Shown here: piece after piece, positions 37,406 through 47,307 of the stretch
Layout of the letters: the number at the start of each line of letters is the position of its first letter
Position numbering within the stretch: position 1 is the stretch's first letter
Assembly: GCF_001865675.1 (NCBI RefSeq)
Contig: NZ_CP011319.1
Coordinates: 5,828,001 to 5,892,000, forward strand
Length of the DNA: 64,000 nt
Source: Janthinobacterium sp. 1_2014MBL_MicDiv
GTDB taxonomy: Bacteria; Pseudomonadota; Gammaproteobacteria; Burkholderiales; Burkholderiaceae_D
Direction: 5' to 3'
Notes under the pieces: generated by a model
Database searches by the model: none
The model's input: the letters and a program-made list of their open reading frames with translations, nothing else
What the model was told of the DNA's origin: nothing
Made by a program: the position numbers and the translations under genes

Positions 37406-38197
37406 GTGAGTTCGCCTGAACTGGTCCTGCGCGTCCTGCGCACCCAATTGCGCGCCGCCGGCATCACCTACAAGGTGCTGGCCGAGCGCATCGCCATGAG
37501 CGAATCGAGCGTCAAGCGCATGTTTGGCCAGCACGACATGTCGCTCTCGCGCCTGGCCCTGATCTGCAAGGCCTCCGGCATCGCCATGGAAGACGTGCTG
37601 CGCGGCGCGGCCGACATCACGCCGCATGCCGACACGCTCACCCTGGTGCAAGAAAAGTCGCTGGTGGCGCATCCGCGCCTGCTGCTGGTGGCGATCTGCT
37701 GCCTCGGCCACTGGAGCGTGGAGCAGGTAGTGGAAACGTATGCGCTGACGCAGGCCGAATGCATCGTCTGCCTGGCCGAGCTGGACCGGCTGGGCTTGAT
37801 CGAGCTCAAGCCGCTGAACCGCTACAGCCTGCGCGTCTCGAACGCCTTCCACTGGCTGGCCGACGGTCCCGTGCAGCAGTACTTCCGCGAGCACGTGGTG
37901 GCCGACTATTTCAGCGGGCATTTTGACGGCGCCGGCGAGACGCTGATGTGCATCCCGGCCCGCCTGTGCCTGCCCAGCGCACAGGAAATGGTGCAAAAGA
38001 TCCGCCAGCTGGCCGAGGAACTGGCGCGCCTGCACCAGAGCGACCGGCGCCTGGCGCCGGCCGAACGCGATGGCTTTACCCTGCTGCTGGGATTTCGCTC
38101 ATGGGAATTCGCCGCCTTCACGGCCCTGCGCCGCAGCGCGCCCGCCGCGCCGCCGGCGCCGGGCGCCAGCTACCAGACAGGGCCCAGGAACAGGTAG
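37406..38197 (+). CDS. XRE-family helix-turn-helix regulator
   Basis: A 263-residue protein. Residues about 1-70 form an XRE/Cro HTH (GITYKVLAERIAMSESSVKRMF). The larger C-terminal part (about residues 80-240) is an all-helical domain with a winged-helix-like stretch (LTQAECIVCLAELDRLGLIE) and may sense a ligand. The start is GTG with AGAAAGGA upstream. Its 3' end overlaps the patatin gene on the other strand by 28 bases. It diverges from an outer-membrane barrel gene with half-sites between them, its likely operator. Confidence 0.85.
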   Translation: MSSPELVLRVLRTQLRAAGITYKVLAERIAMSESSVKRMFGQHDMSLSRLALICKASGIAMEDVLRGAADITPHADTLTLVQEKSLVAHPRLLLVAICCLGHWSVEQVVETYALTQAECIVCLAELDRLGLIELKPLNRYSLRVSNAFHWLADGPVQQYFREHVVADYFSGHFDGAGETLMCIPARLCLPSAQEMVQKIRQLAEELARLHQSDRRLAPAERDGFTLLLGFRSWEFAAFTALRRSAPAAPPAPGASYQTGPRNR

Positions 38198-40434
38198 AAC
38201 GTGCTCTCGCCGCCCTTCGATGCGCCCGAGGCCATGTAGACGGGGCCGAAGCGCGTGTCGACCGAGATGAAGGCGCTGCTCGCCTGCGTGAATTTGCTGG
38301 CCTTCCAGCGTTCGCTCTGATCGAAGCCGCCGCCCATTTCCAGCGAAAAGCCGGCCCGCACGGCGCCGCCGAGAGTACTCGGCAGGGAACCGATGCGGCG
38401 CGCCATCACCAGGCGCGCCAGGGCGATGCTGCGCCCGCTCACCGATTGAAATTCCGTGCCGGACAGGCGCAGGAAACCGCCGAGGTTGAGCGGCGCCTCG
38501 CCACGCTGCGAACGCGCCCATTCGCCATACACATGGCCAGCCCAGTTGCCGCGGCTAAACGCCTTCAACCCCGTGATGGAGGATTGGCCCACGGCCGTTT
38601 CGCCCGATCCCGTGGTCGTATCGCGCGTCCAGGTGGCGTCGAACAGCACGCCGCGCGTGGGGAAGCCGGGTGAATCGAGCGTATCGACGCGGAACTGCAC
38701 GAACTGCGTGGTGCCCAGCGCGCGCAACTCCGGCATCTCGGGGTCGGCCGGAATCGCCAGCTTGCCCTTGACTTCCCTGCGCGTGACGCCAAACTGCAAA
38801 TCGCCCCAGGTACCAAACTGGCGTCCCAGCACCAGCGCCGCCGTCTGGCCGTTATAGGCCAGGCGCGCGCTGCGCCGGCCCTGGTCGAACAAATCCATCG
38901 CCGACGAGGTGTATTGCAGCTGCGGCGCGATATACCACGGGTTGCCGGCGCCCAGCGGCTGCCAGAACTGCACGCCATAACCGCGCGCATTGCCGATCTG
39001 CGCCGTGCTGCGCAACTCGCCACCCCAGCTGTTCAGGTTCGAACGCACATGCAGCAGCTTCAGGGCAAAGTTGTTGCTGTCCTTGAAATCGCTGGCCAGT
39101 TCCAGGCCCACGCGCAGGCGGTTGCTGGCCCACGGCGCCTCGACGGCCTTGATGGTCACCGTGCGCTGCTCGCCCGCGTCCACCACCGCGCTCTCCACGC
39201 GCGCCACGTCGCCGCGCCCATACAGCTTGCCGGCCGCCTTGAGCACGTCTTCCTGGGTGACTGACTGGCCTTCCACCAGCCCGGACTGGGCTTGCAGGAT
39301 GCGCGGATTGATATCGCCTTCGCTTTCCACGGCCAGGCGCGTGAGCGGCAGGGCCACGTCCAGCAGGGCCGGCGCGGCCAGGCGCAGCTGCTCGCGCGCC
39401 GCATACTGCTCCGGCGGCAGGGCCAGCGGCGCCAGGCGCGTGGCCAGCGCCTGCGCCGCCTGTTCGCCGGCGCGCATGGCGCGCGCATAGTTTTCGAAGT
39501 CGAGGAAACTGACGCCCGTCAGGTCCGGCGCCACAAGGATGTCCTGTGGCCGCATTTCCTTGAGCGAGCGCTGCACGTTCTGCTCCGTGAGGATCTGCAG
39601 CATCTGCTGCGCCACGCCGATGGCGCTGCCCAGCTCCTTTTCCGGCGCCAGCGGCGTGCCCACGTTGACGGCGATGACGATGTCGGCGCCCATGGCGCGC
39701 GCCATGTCGACGGGCAGGTTGCGCACCAGCCCGCCATCGACGACCAGGCGGTTATTCACGCGCACGGGCGAAAACACGCCCGGCACGGCCAGCGAGGCGC
39801 GCATCGACAGGAACAGCGGCGTGTCGACCAGCTCCACCAGCTCGCCACTGACGAGGTCCGACGCCACCGAACGGAAAGGCAGCGGCAGCTGGCTGGCGGG
39901 ACGGTCGCGCATGCCGGCGGGCAGCAGCCGGTTCAAGGCCATCTCCAGCGCCGCATTGCTGGCCGCCGCCGGCGGCGTGGAAATACCGTTGCGGCTGATG
40001 CCGAACTCGATGCGCGACGGCAGCAATAAATCCTCTTCGCGGCGGCGGAACACCAGTTCGTCGCGCGGCGGACGGTCGGCCACCACGCGCGCCCAATTCG
40101 TTTCGCGCGCCATCTTTTCCAGGTCCGCCACGGAAGCGCCGGCCGCATACGCGCCACCGACCACGCCGCCCATGCTGGTGCCGACCACCATGTCGACCGG
40201 CACGTGCAGCTCCTGCAGCACTTTCAGCACGCCGATATGCGCGAGGCCGCGCGCGCCGCCGCCCGACAGCACCAGCGCGATGCGCGGACGCGCCGGCAAG
40301 GGCGCGGCGGATGATGGCTGCGCGGCGGCAGGGGAAGACGTGGCGGCGGGAGTGTCAGCGGCGGCGCCGGCTTGCGGCAGCGCGCACAGCGCCGCCATGC
40401 AGCCTGCTGCCAGGACGGCACGGATCGAAAACAT
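38170..40434 (-). CDS. Patatin-like phospholipase fused to an outer-membrane barrel (PlpD type)
   Basis: A 754-residue protein. Signal peptide to about residue 26, then a Pro/Ala/Ser linker, then a patatin domain: oxyanion loop SGGGARG (58-63 region), nucleophile Ser87 in GTSMGG and catalytic Asp in VVDGGLVRNLP near 232. Then a POTRA-like segment (VESEGDINPRILQAQSGLVEG) and a C-terminal Omp85/BamA-like barrel from about residue 440 to the end. This is the PlpD, type Vd autotransporter plan: the barrel exports the lipase. A strong AGGAG precedes the start. It follows the gsp operon on the same strand after 74 bases. Confidence 0.9.
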   Translation of the reverse strand: MFSIRAVLAAGCMAALCALPQAGAAADTPAATSSPAAAQPSSAAPLPARPRIALVLSGGGARGLAHIGVLKVLQELHVPVDMVVGTSMGGVVGGAYAAGASVADLEKMARETNWARVVADRPPRDELVFRRREEDLLLPSRIEFGISRNGISTPPAAASNAALEMALNRLLPAGMRDRPASQLPLPFRSVASDLVSGELVELVDTPLFLSMRASLAVPGVFSPVRVNNRLVVDGGLVRNLPVDMARAMGADIVIAVNVGTPLAPEKELGSAIGVAQQMLQILTEQNVQRSLKEMRPQDILVAPDLTGVSFLDFENYARAMRAGEQAAQALATRLAPLALPPEQYAAREQLRLAAPALLDVALPLTRLAVESEGDINPRILQAQSGLVEGQSVTQEDVLKAAGKLYGRGDVARVESAVVDAGEQRTVTIKAVEAPWASNRLRVGLELASDFKDSNNFALKLLHVRSNLNSWGGELRSTAQIGNARGYGVQFWQPLGAGNPWYIAPQLQYTSSAMDLFDQGRRSARLAYNGQTAALVLGRQFGTWGDLQFGVTRREVKGKLAIPADPEMPELRALGTTQFVQFRVDTLDSPGFPTRGVLFDATWTRDTTTGSGETAVGQSSITGLKAFSRGNWAGHVYGEWARSQRGEAPLNLGGFLRLSGTEFQSVSGRSIALARLVMARRIGSLPSTLGGAVRAGFSLEMGGGFDQSERWKASKFTQASSAFISVDTRFGPVYMASGASKGGESTFYLFLGPVW

Positions 40435-40508
40435 GAAGACTCCTGTAGCGATGGCGGCACGGCGCCATCGGCAAAAATGCGGTTGAAGCGAAGGTGCTGA
40501 TTAATGCA

Positions 40509-41078
40509 TCAATTTGACGGCGGCTGCACGCTCGTCACCTGGGCCGGCGCCGGCATCATCGTCGGACGCTGCTGCGTCTCCATCGGCATCGGTGGCGGCA
40601 CCAGGTTCGTCGTCGCGGCCGGCGCCGGGGCGGGAGTCGGCGTCGGCGTGGCCGGCAGCACTGCCGGCATGGCCAGCGCCTTGTCGTCCGCCACCAGGTC
40701 GATGCGCTTGCTCACGCCGCCATCCTGCAGCAGCACGTGGCGCGCATGCACTTCCAGCACCGTCACGCCGGGCACCACCTCGGCGCCCTCGGGCAAGGCC
40801 ACGGAAGGCTTGCCGTCGGTCGAGATGATGGCCACGCTGCCACGGCCGTTGCCCGCCGCCACCACGCCCTTGAGCTGGTAGTTGCTGGCCGTGGCCACGC
40901 TGACCTGGCCGCCGAACAGCGAGGCGCCCGCCTCCACGCTGGCGTCCTGCACCACCGGCACGGCGGGCGGGTTGATCGGGCGTTGCGGCGCCTTGAACAG
41001 CTGCATGGCCCAATAGGCCAGCGACACGGACAGCGCCACGACGGCGACCAGGCTTACAAGTTGGGGCAAACGCTTCAT
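40509..41078 (-). CDS. gspC: Type II secretion protein GspC, without PDZ
   Basis: A 189-residue inner-membrane protein that links GspD to the inner-membrane complex. An N-terminal helix (VSLVAVVALSVSLAYWAMQLF) is followed by the HR domain (LFGGQVSVATASNYQLKGVV, GVTVLEVHARHVLLQDGG). After that comes a Pro/Ala/Thr-rich tail and no PDZ domain, unlike the longer GspC of Vibrio or Erwinia. It is the last gene of the gsp operon, 19 bases after gspF. Confidence 0.88.
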   Translation of the reverse strand: MKRLPQLVSLVAVVALSVSLAYWAMQLFKAPQRPINPPAVPVVQDASVEAGASLFGGQVSVATASNYQLKGVVAAGNGRGSVAIISTDGKPSVALPEGAEVVPGVTVLEVHARHVLLQDGGVSKRIDLVADDKALAMPAVLPATPTPTPAPAPAATTNLVPPPMPMETQQRPTMMPAPAQVTSVQPPSN

Positions 41079-41097
41079 GGTTTCCTTGATATTTCTC

Positions 41098-42318
41098 TTA
41101 ACGCACCAGCTGATTAATTTCGATAATCGGCATCAGCACTGCCAGCACGATCAGCAGCACCACCACGCCCATCGCCAGGATCAGGGCCGGCTCCAGCAGG
41201 CCGGCAATGGTCAGCGTGCGGCGCTCCAGGTCCTGCTCCTGCGCGCTGGCGGCGCGTTCGAGCATGGCCGGCAGCTCGCCCGTGATTTCGCCGGCGCGTA
41301 TCATGTGAATCAGCATCGGCGGGAAATGCTTTTGCGCCGACAGCGCGCGCGCCAGGCTCACGCCCTCGCGCACGGCGCCGCTGGCTTCCTGCACCAGCTC
41401 CTGCATCGCCACGTTGGTCAAGGTGTCGCGGCTGGTGTCGAGCGCGCGCAAAATCGGCACGCCGGAACCGGTGGTGATGGCCAGCGTGCTGGCGAAACGG
41501 GCCGTGTTCAGGCTGCGCTCGAACTTGCCGTACAGGGGCGCCGTCAGCAGCCACGTATGCCAGCGCCGTTTCAGGGCCGGCTGCTGCAGCGCGCGGCGCC
41601 AGGCCACCCAGGCGCCGACGAGGGCAATCGCCACGACGATGCCGTAATGGCGCACGAAGTCCGACAGCGCCAGCATGATCACGGTCAGCATGGGCAGCTT
41701 CTGCTTGGTGTTGGCGAACACGGAAACGATCTGCGGCACCACGTAGGTGAGCAGGAAGATGACGATGGAAAACGCCACCACCGTGACGATGGCCGGATAG
41801 GTAAACGCCAGCTTGACCTTCTGCACCAGCGCGTTGCGCCGTTCGATATAGTCGGCCAGGCGCGACAGCACGCGCGACAGATGGCCGATCTGCTCGCCCG
41901 ACGCCACCAGCGCGCGGTAGATCTCGGCAAAGTCGCGCGGATGGCGCGCCAGCACGTCGGAAAACGCGGCGCCGCCGATCACTTCCGAGCGGATCGAAGC
42001 GATCAGGTCGCGCAGGTAGGGCCGCTCGGCCTGTTCCAGCAGCGCGGAAAACGCCTGCTCCAGCGGCAGGCCCGCTTCCAGCAGGCTGGCCAGCTGGCGC
42101 GTAAACAGGGCCAGTTCGGTGCTCGACAGGCGCTCGCCGAAGCCGCGCCGCCTGGTCACGCCGGCGGCGTCCACCTGCGCGGCGATCTGCTCGACGGCCA
42201 GCGGCACCAGGCCTTGCACGCGCAGTTCGGCGCGCGCGGAACGGGGGCTGTCGGCGTTGAGCACGCCCTTGCGGGTGGCGCCCTGGGCGTCGACGGCTTC
42301 ATAACGGAATGCGGGCAT
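41098..42318 (-). CDS. gspF: Type II secretion inner-membrane platform GspF
   Basis: A 406-residue platform protein with two T2SSF domains. Seen are LSSTELALFTRQLASLLEAGLPLEQAF in the first, and MQELVQEASGAVREGVSLA plus the hydrophobic C-terminal helices in the second. Three membrane helices are expected. It is placed between gspE and gspC in the operon; the gap to gspE is ten bases. It transmits the GspE ATPase motion to the pseudopilus. Confidence 0.97.
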   Translation of the reverse strand: MPAFRYEAVDAQGATRKGVLNADSPRSARAELRVQGLVPLAVEQIAAQVDAAGVTRRRGFGERLSSTELALFTRQLASLLEAGLPLEQAFSALLEQAERPYLRDLIASIRSEVIGGAAFSDVLARHPRDFAEIYRALVASGEQIGHLSRVLSRLADYIERRNALVQKVKLAFTYPAIVTVVAFSIVIFLLTYVVPQIVSVFANTKQKLPMLTVIMLALSDFVRHYGIVVAIALVGAWVAWRRALQQPALKRRWHTWLLTAPLYGKFERSLNTARFASTLAITTGSGVPILRALDTSRDTLTNVAMQELVQEASGAVREGVSLARALSAQKHFPPMLIHMIRAGEITGELPAMLERAASAQEQDLERRTLTIAGLLEPALILAMGVVVLLIVLAVLMPIIEINQLVR

Positions 42319-42328
42319 GGTGGCTGGC

Positions 42329-43750
42329 CTAGTCTTTGGTCACGCGCAGCAATTCCGCCTGCGTGGTGGTGCCGTCGCGCAGCCAGCGTTCGCCGTCGTC
42401 GCGCATGCTCAGCATGCCGTCCTGCAGGGCGACCGTGCGCACCTCCGCCTCCGAGGCGCGGTTGTGGATCTGCGCGCGGATCTGCTCCGTCGTGCGCAGC
42501 AGTTCATATACGCCGACGCGGCCCTGGTAGCCGGTCTGGCCGCAATGCTCGCAGCCGACGGCCTGCCAGTATTCGCCATCGAAGGTCTTGCAGGAACCGC
42601 ACAGCTTGCGCACCAGCCGCTGCGCCAGCACGCCCAGCAGGGAGGACGACAGCAGGAACGGCTCGATGCCCATGTCGAGCAGGCGCGTGACGGCCGCCGA
42701 CGCATCGTTGGTGTGCAGGGTCGCCAGCACCAGGTGGCCCGTCAGCGACGCCTGCACGGCGATCTGCGCCGTTTCCAGGTCGCGGATCTCGCCGATCATG
42801 ATCACATCGGGATCTTGCCGCAGAATCGCCCGCAGCGCCTTGGCAAATGTCATGTCGATGCGCGGATTGACCTGCGTCTGGCCCACGCCCGCCAGATCGT
42901 ACTCGATCGGGTCTTCCACCGTCAGGATGTTCGTGGTGGTGGCGTTGAGCATCGACAGCGCCGCATACAGGGTCGTGGTCTTGCCCGAACCGGTGGGGCC
43001 CGTGACGAGCACGATGCCGTGCGGCTGCGTGATCAGGCCATCGAACTGCGCCAGCATGGGCGCGCTCATGCCCAGGTGCTGCAGGTCGAGGCGGCCCGCT
43101 TCCTTGTCCAGCAAGCGCAGCACGGCCCGTTCGCCATGCCCGGTGGGCAGGGTCGAGACGCGCACGTCGACGGGCTTGCCGCCCACGCGCAGGGTGATGC
43201 GGCCGTCCTGCGGCAGGCGTTTCTCGGCGATGTCGAGCTGCGCCATGATCTTAATGCGCGAAATGAGCGAACCGTGGATGGCCTTGCGGGGGCGCACCAC
43301 GTCGCGCAGGCTGCCGTCGATGCGGAAGCGCACGACGGACGTCTGCTCGAACGGCTCGATGTGGATATCGGAGGCGCCTTCGCGCAGCGCCTGCGTCAGC
43401 AAGGCGTTGATCATGCGGATCACGGGCGCGTCGTCGGACGACTCGAGCAAGTCCTCGATGGCCGGCACGTCCTGCAGCAGCTTGGTCAGATCGAGGTCGG
43501 CGTCGAATTCATCGGCCATCTGCGAAGCGTCGCCGCCGCCGCCCGCATAGGCGCCGGCGATGGCCGCATCGAGGTCGGCGCGCGGCAGCACCGTCAGCTG
43601 GATCTGGCCGAAGCGGCGCGACACTTCGGCGATGGCCGCCGGCGCCGTCGATGCGGCCACCAGCACGTCGACCGGCGCGCCATCGACGGCGCCGGGCCGG
43701 GCCAGCAAGCCGAAATCGCGCGCGTAGGCGTAGGGAAGCAGGTTACTCAT
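42329..43750 (-). CDS. gspE: Type II secretion ATPase GspE
   Basis: A 473-residue hexameric ATPase. Walker A GPTGSGKTTT near residue 253, Asp box and Walker B RQDPDVIMIGEIRD, His box TGHLVLATLHTND, and the zinc site CGSCKTFDGEY plus CEHCGQTGYQ (four Cys) are all present. The N-terminal domain that binds GspL is shorter than in some families. It follows gspD by ten bases. Confidence 0.97.
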   Translation of the reverse strand: MSNLLPYAYARDFGLLARPGAVDGAPVDVLVAASTAPAAIAEVSRRFGQIQLTVLPRADLDAAIAGAYAGGGGDASQMADEFDADLDLTKLLQDVPAIEDLLESSDDAPVIRMINALLTQALREGASDIHIEPFEQTSVVRFRIDGSLRDVVRPRKAIHGSLISRIKIMAQLDIAEKRLPQDGRITLRVGGKPVDVRVSTLPTGHGERAVLRLLDKEAGRLDLQHLGMSAPMLAQFDGLITQPHGIVLVTGPTGSGKTTTLYAALSMLNATTTNILTVEDPIEYDLAGVGQTQVNPRIDMTFAKALRAILRQDPDVIMIGEIRDLETAQIAVQASLTGHLVLATLHTNDASAAVTRLLDMGIEPFLLSSSLLGVLAQRLVRKLCGSCKTFDGEYWQAVGCEHCGQTGYQGRVGVYELLRTTEQIRAQIHNRASEAEVRTVALQDGMLSMRDDGERWLRDGTTTQAELLRVTKD

Positions 43751-43760
43751 GGCTGTCCCG

Positions 43761-46004
43761 TCATTTCTGCTGCTGCGGCAGTTGCTGCTGCTGGTATTGC
43801 TGCAGCAGCGGCTGCGGCGGCGTGGCCGCGTTGGCCGGCGCGCCTGGCGGCGGCGTCGGCGCCGGCGGCACGGGACGCGTCACCATGTTGCCGCCCACCG
43901 GCTGGCCATCCTGCAGCGCCGGCAGCACGGGCGTGCCCAGGTCTTTCAGCATCAGGTTGCCCGAAGCCGGCACGGCGGCCGTCTCGGCCGAGCGCATGTA
44001 GTCGTAGCGGTCGGCCGCCAGGCTGCCGCTCTGCTCCTTGTTGCGCACGATGACGGGGCGCAGGAAGATCATCAGGTTGGTTTTCTTGCGCTCGCGCGTC
44101 TGGTACTTGAACAGGTTGCCCAGCAGGGGAATGTCGCCCAGGCCGCGCACCTTCTCCGCGTTGTCGCCCGTGCTGTCCTCGATCAGGCCGCCGAGCACGA
44201 TGATCTGGCCATCGTCGGCCAGCACATTGTTTTCGATCACGCGGTTGTTGATGGTGATGCCGCTGACGGCCGACGCCGTGGATTTGTCCACGCTCGACGT
44301 CTCGTGATAGATGCCCAGCTTGATGGTGCCGCCTTCGGAAATCTGCGGACGCACCTTCAGCGTCAGGCCCACTTCCTTGCGGTCGATGGTCTGGAACGGA
44401 TTCGTGTTGGTGCCGGCCGTGCTCGTGTACTGGCCCGTCAGGATAGGCACGTTCTGCCCCACCTTGATGGTGGCCAGCTCGTTGTCCAGGGTGATCAGGT
44501 TCGGCGTCGACAGGATGTTGGCGTTGCCGTCCGATTCCAGCGCATGCGCCACGGCGCCCAGGCCCAGCGCGCCGTTGATCTGCTTGAAGATGCCCAGGGT
44601 CAGGCCGCCCGTCGGCAGCACCTTGCCGCCGCCCAGCGCCAGCTTGGCGATATTGTTGTCGGTGCCGCCGGCGAACGACTGCAGCGCGCCCACGCGGTAG
44701 CTGCTGTTGCTGTCGCCGGAAAGCCCCAGCCACTGCACGCCGAACTCGGATGCCTTGGCCGACGTCACTTCGACGATCAGCGCCTCGATGTAGACCTGGG
44801 CGCGGCGCACGTCGAGCTGGTCGATCACGGCGCGCAGGTTGCGGTACACGGCTTCGTTGCAGGTCAAAATCAGGGTATTCGTCGAGGCATCGGCCTGGAT
44901 GAAGCCGGCCGCGCCGCCCGAGGACAGCTGCTGCGGTCCGTTGCTCAGCGACGCGCCGCCCGAGGTGCCGCTTTGCGAGCCGCCGCCCAGGCCCGTGCTG
45001 TTCATGCCGCCGCCCTGGTTATTCTGGTTGTTCGTGTTCAGGCTGTTGCTGGTCGGCTGCTGCGCCGTGGCGGCCGTGCCGTCCGACGTCACCACCGAAC
45101 GCAGGGTTTGCGCCAGCTTGGTGGCGTCCGCGTTCTTCAGGTACACCACGTGCACATTGCCCAGCTGCGTGGTGGGCTGGTCCAGCTTCGAGATCAGCGA
45201 CTTGGCCAGGTTGGCGCGCGCCGCCGATGGCGCGCGCAGCACCAGCGAATTGGTGCGCGGGTCGGCCAGCACGGAAACCTTGCCGCTGTCGGCCGTCGCG
45301 CCGGCGCCGCCGCTGCCGCCTTCCATCAGCTTGTTTACCATCGAGGCCAGGTCGGAAGCGATCGCATAGCGCACGGGGATCACGTCCAGGTCCGTCGAGG
45401 CGGGCACGTCGAGCGCGGCGATGATCTTCGCCAGGCGCTTGAGGTTATCCGCGTAATCGGTGATCACCAGCGAGTTGTTGCCCGGGTTGGCATTGATCGT
45501 GTTGTTCGGCGAAATCAGCGGACGCAGCACGGCCAGCAGGTTGGCCGACGATTCGTAGTTCAGGTAAAACACCTGGGTGGCGATCTGGTCGCCCTTCACC
45601 TGGCTGCTGCCGTTGCCCACCTGGGTCGGCACGGATTGCAGCTTGGCGTCCGCTTCCGGCACCACCTTGGCGTAGCCGTCACCCGAGACCACCGCGTAGC
45701 CCTGCAGGCGCAGCGCCGAGGCCAGCAGCCCGAACGCCTGCGTCTTGCTGATCGACTTTTCCGACACCAGCGTAATCGTGCCCTTGACGCGCGGGTCGAT
45801 GACGAAATTGATGTTGGTGTAATGGCCGACCGCCTTGATCACCGACTCGATGTCGGCGCCGACGAAATTGAGCGCCGCTTCGTCGCCGGGCGCGGCCCAG
45901 ACGGGCGCCGGCATGCCGGCCACGGAACAGCACAGCAAGGCGGCGGCGGAGAGGCGGCGCAGCGAGAAGGTGGAGGTATTTGGGCTCACGGATGGTTTTT
46001 TCAT
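43761..46004 (-). CDS. gspD: Type II secretion outer-membrane secretin GspD
   Basis: A 747-residue secretin with a signal peptide near MPAPVWAAPGD. N0 and N1-N3 domains are followed by the secretin core (LTLKVRPQISEGGTIKLGIY, VIVLGGLIEDSTGDNAEKVRGL-type region, PLLGNLFKYQTRERKKTNL). N3 contains a Gly/Asn/Ser-rich low-complexity insert (about residues 320-375). The C-terminal tail is Pro/Ala/Gln-rich and ends in repeated QQ. No pilotin is encoded next to it. Its start overlaps gspN by four bases. Confidence 0.97.
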   Translation of the reverse strand: MKKPSVSPNTSTFSLRRLSAAALLCCSVAGMPAPVWAAPGDEAALNFVGADIESVIKAVGHYTNINFVIDPRVKGTITLVSEKSISKTQAFGLLASALRLQGYAVVSGDGYAKVVPEADAKLQSVPTQVGNGSSQVKGDQIATQVFYLNYESSANLLAVLRPLISPNNTINANPGNNSLVITDYADNLKRLAKIIAALDVPASTDLDVIPVRYAIASDLASMVNKLMEGGSGGAGATADSGKVSVLADPRTNSLVLRAPSAARANLAKSLISKLDQPTTQLGNVHVVYLKNADATKLAQTLRSVVTSDGTAATAQQPTSNSLNTNNQNNQGGGMNSTGLGGGSQSGTSGGASLSNGPQQLSSGGAAGFIQADASTNTLILTCNEAVYRNLRAVIDQLDVRRAQVYIEALIVEVTSAKASEFGVQWLGLSGDSNSSYRVGALQSFAGGTDNNIAKLALGGGKVLPTGGLTLGIFKQINGALGLGAVAHALESDGNANILSTPNLITLDNELATIKVGQNVPILTGQYTSTAGTNTNPFQTIDRKEVGLTLKVRPQISEGGTIKLGIYHETSSVDKSTASAVSGITINNRVIENNVLADDGQIIVLGGLIEDSTGDNAEKVRGLGDIPLLGNLFKYQTRERKKTNLMIFLRPVIVRNKEQSGSLAADRYDYMRSAETAAVPASGNLMLKDLGTPVLPALQDGQPVGGNMVTRPVPPAPTPPPGAPANAATPPQPLLQQYQQQQLPQQQK

Positions 46005-46777
46005 TGTCTAAACTCTAAGGCGATGATGTTTTTTTCGCTATTGCTACGGCGCTGTCCCAGCAAATTCAACAAACTCGCCAAGGTCTCTTCATATCCTGCT
46101 GCGGCCTGGGCCTGGCCGGAAAACTGCATGCGCCCCTGATTCAGGCTGCCGCTGCCATCGAGCAGCAGCGGTCCCTTGATGGAGCGCAAGGTCAATGCCG
46201 CCTGCTGCCCCTGCCAATCGAAATCGAGTTCATAACTGCCCAGCGGACGCAGGGACGACAGGCGCGACGCCATGTCCGTCATTTGCAGGGTGGTGCGGCC
46301 GACGGCGGAAAACTGCCGCTGCTCCAGCGCCAGCTGCAAGGTGCTCCACGACAGGCGCATGCTGCCCGTCGGCGCCACCGTGTTCAGCGGCGCGCCGAGG
46401 CCGCCCAGGCCATCGGCCGGCAGCAGCAACGCCGCCGGGCTGACTTGCCAGTGCGACCACGACCCGCGCAGGTTGACGGCCTGCGACAGCGCCTCTGCAT
46501 TCTGCAGCTCCACGTCGACCGCGCCCCACAGCACGGACGGCGAAATGCGCCAGCTGAAGCGTCCCGGCAGCAGCGGCGTCACGGCGCCATTCGCGCTGGC
46601 CGCCCCGCCAATAAAGGCCGAGCCGCGCCACAGGGTACCTTGCGCGTCGCCCAAGGTCAAACGTCCGCCCGTCTGCCTTTCCACGATGCCGGCTACCCAG
46701 CCGGCCGGGAAAAACACCAGCAGGGTGATGCAGACGCTGGCGATGATGGCCAGCAGCCATCCGAGCACGCGCATCAT
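46001..46777 (-). CDS. gspN: Type II secretion protein GspN
   Basis: A 258-residue protein with one N-terminal membrane helix (VLGWLLAIIASVCITLLVFF) and a periplasmic domain with WLGDAQGTLWRG-like and GSMRLSWSTLQLAL segments of the GspN family. GspN is absent from many T2SS and its exact role is unclear. The ATG at 46777 overlaps the stop of gspM (ATGA), and the stop overlaps the gspD start (ATGA), so all three are coupled. Confidence 0.88.
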   Translation of the reverse strand: MMRVLGWLLAIIASVCITLLVFFPAGWVAGIVERQTGGRLTLGDAQGTLWRGSAFIGGAASANGAVTPLLPGRFSWRISPSVLWGAVDVELQNAEALSQAVNLRGSWSHWQVSPAALLLPADGLGGLGAPLNTVAPTGSMRLSWSTLQLALEQRQFSAVGRTTLQMTDMASRLSSLRPLGSYELDFDWQGQQAALTLRSIKGPLLLDGSGSLNQGRMQFSGQAQAAAGYEETLASLLNLLGQRRSNSEKNIIALEFRQ

Positions 46778-47307
46778 CGTGCCGCGCCCGGGCTCTGGTG
46801 CAGGCTCAGGCTGGCGTCCACCAGGCCGGCCTTGGTCTGCGCCGTGATCTTCGCTTCCTGCACGGCGATGCGGCCTTCGCGGCGCAAGCCATCGAGCCAC
46901 AGCATGACGCTGGCAAACGGCACGCCCGTCAGCTGCACGCGCGCATATTCGCCCGTCAGCGACAGCGATTGCGGCGTCAGGCCGCGCGCCTTCAGCGATG
47001 CCTCGAGGCCGGCGCGGCTCATGGGTGCCACCTGCACCGGCGTCTGGCGCGACAACTCACCGGCTTCGCGCGCCAGCGCCTGCAGCTGGGCCGCGCTCTG
47101 GCGCAGCTCGGGCAAGCTCTTTTGCAATTCGATGCGTCCCGTCCAGGCCGGCTCGAAAAACACGGCGTAGACGAGGGCCAGGCCAGCCACCACGCCACCG
47201 ATGGCCAGCAGCTTGCGCTCCTGCTGCGTGCGTTCGGCCCAGAAGGCCTGCACGGCTTGCTGGCGGCCGGCCAGCACGGCGCGGCCCCTGTTCAATGCTG
47301 CACTCAT
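46774..47307 (-). CDS. gspM: Type II secretion protein GspM
   Basis: A 177-residue inner-membrane protein. After a short cytoplasmic part with AFWAERTQQERKLLAIGGVV comes one membrane helix, a coiled coil (ELRQSAAQLQALAREAGEL) and a small ferredoxin-like domain. It binds GspL and GspC. The ATG at 47307 overlaps the gspL stop (ATGA), which is the reason for choosing it over an upstream start. Confidence 0.93.
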   Translation of the reverse strand: MSAALNRGRAVLAGRQQAVQAFWAERTQQERKLLAIGGVVAGLALVYAVFFEPAWTGRIELQKSLPELRQSAAQLQALAREAGELSRQTPVQVAPMSRAGLEASLKARGLTPQSLSLTGEYARVQLTGVPFASVMLWLDGLRREGRIAVQEAKITAQTKAGLVDASLSLHQSPGAAR

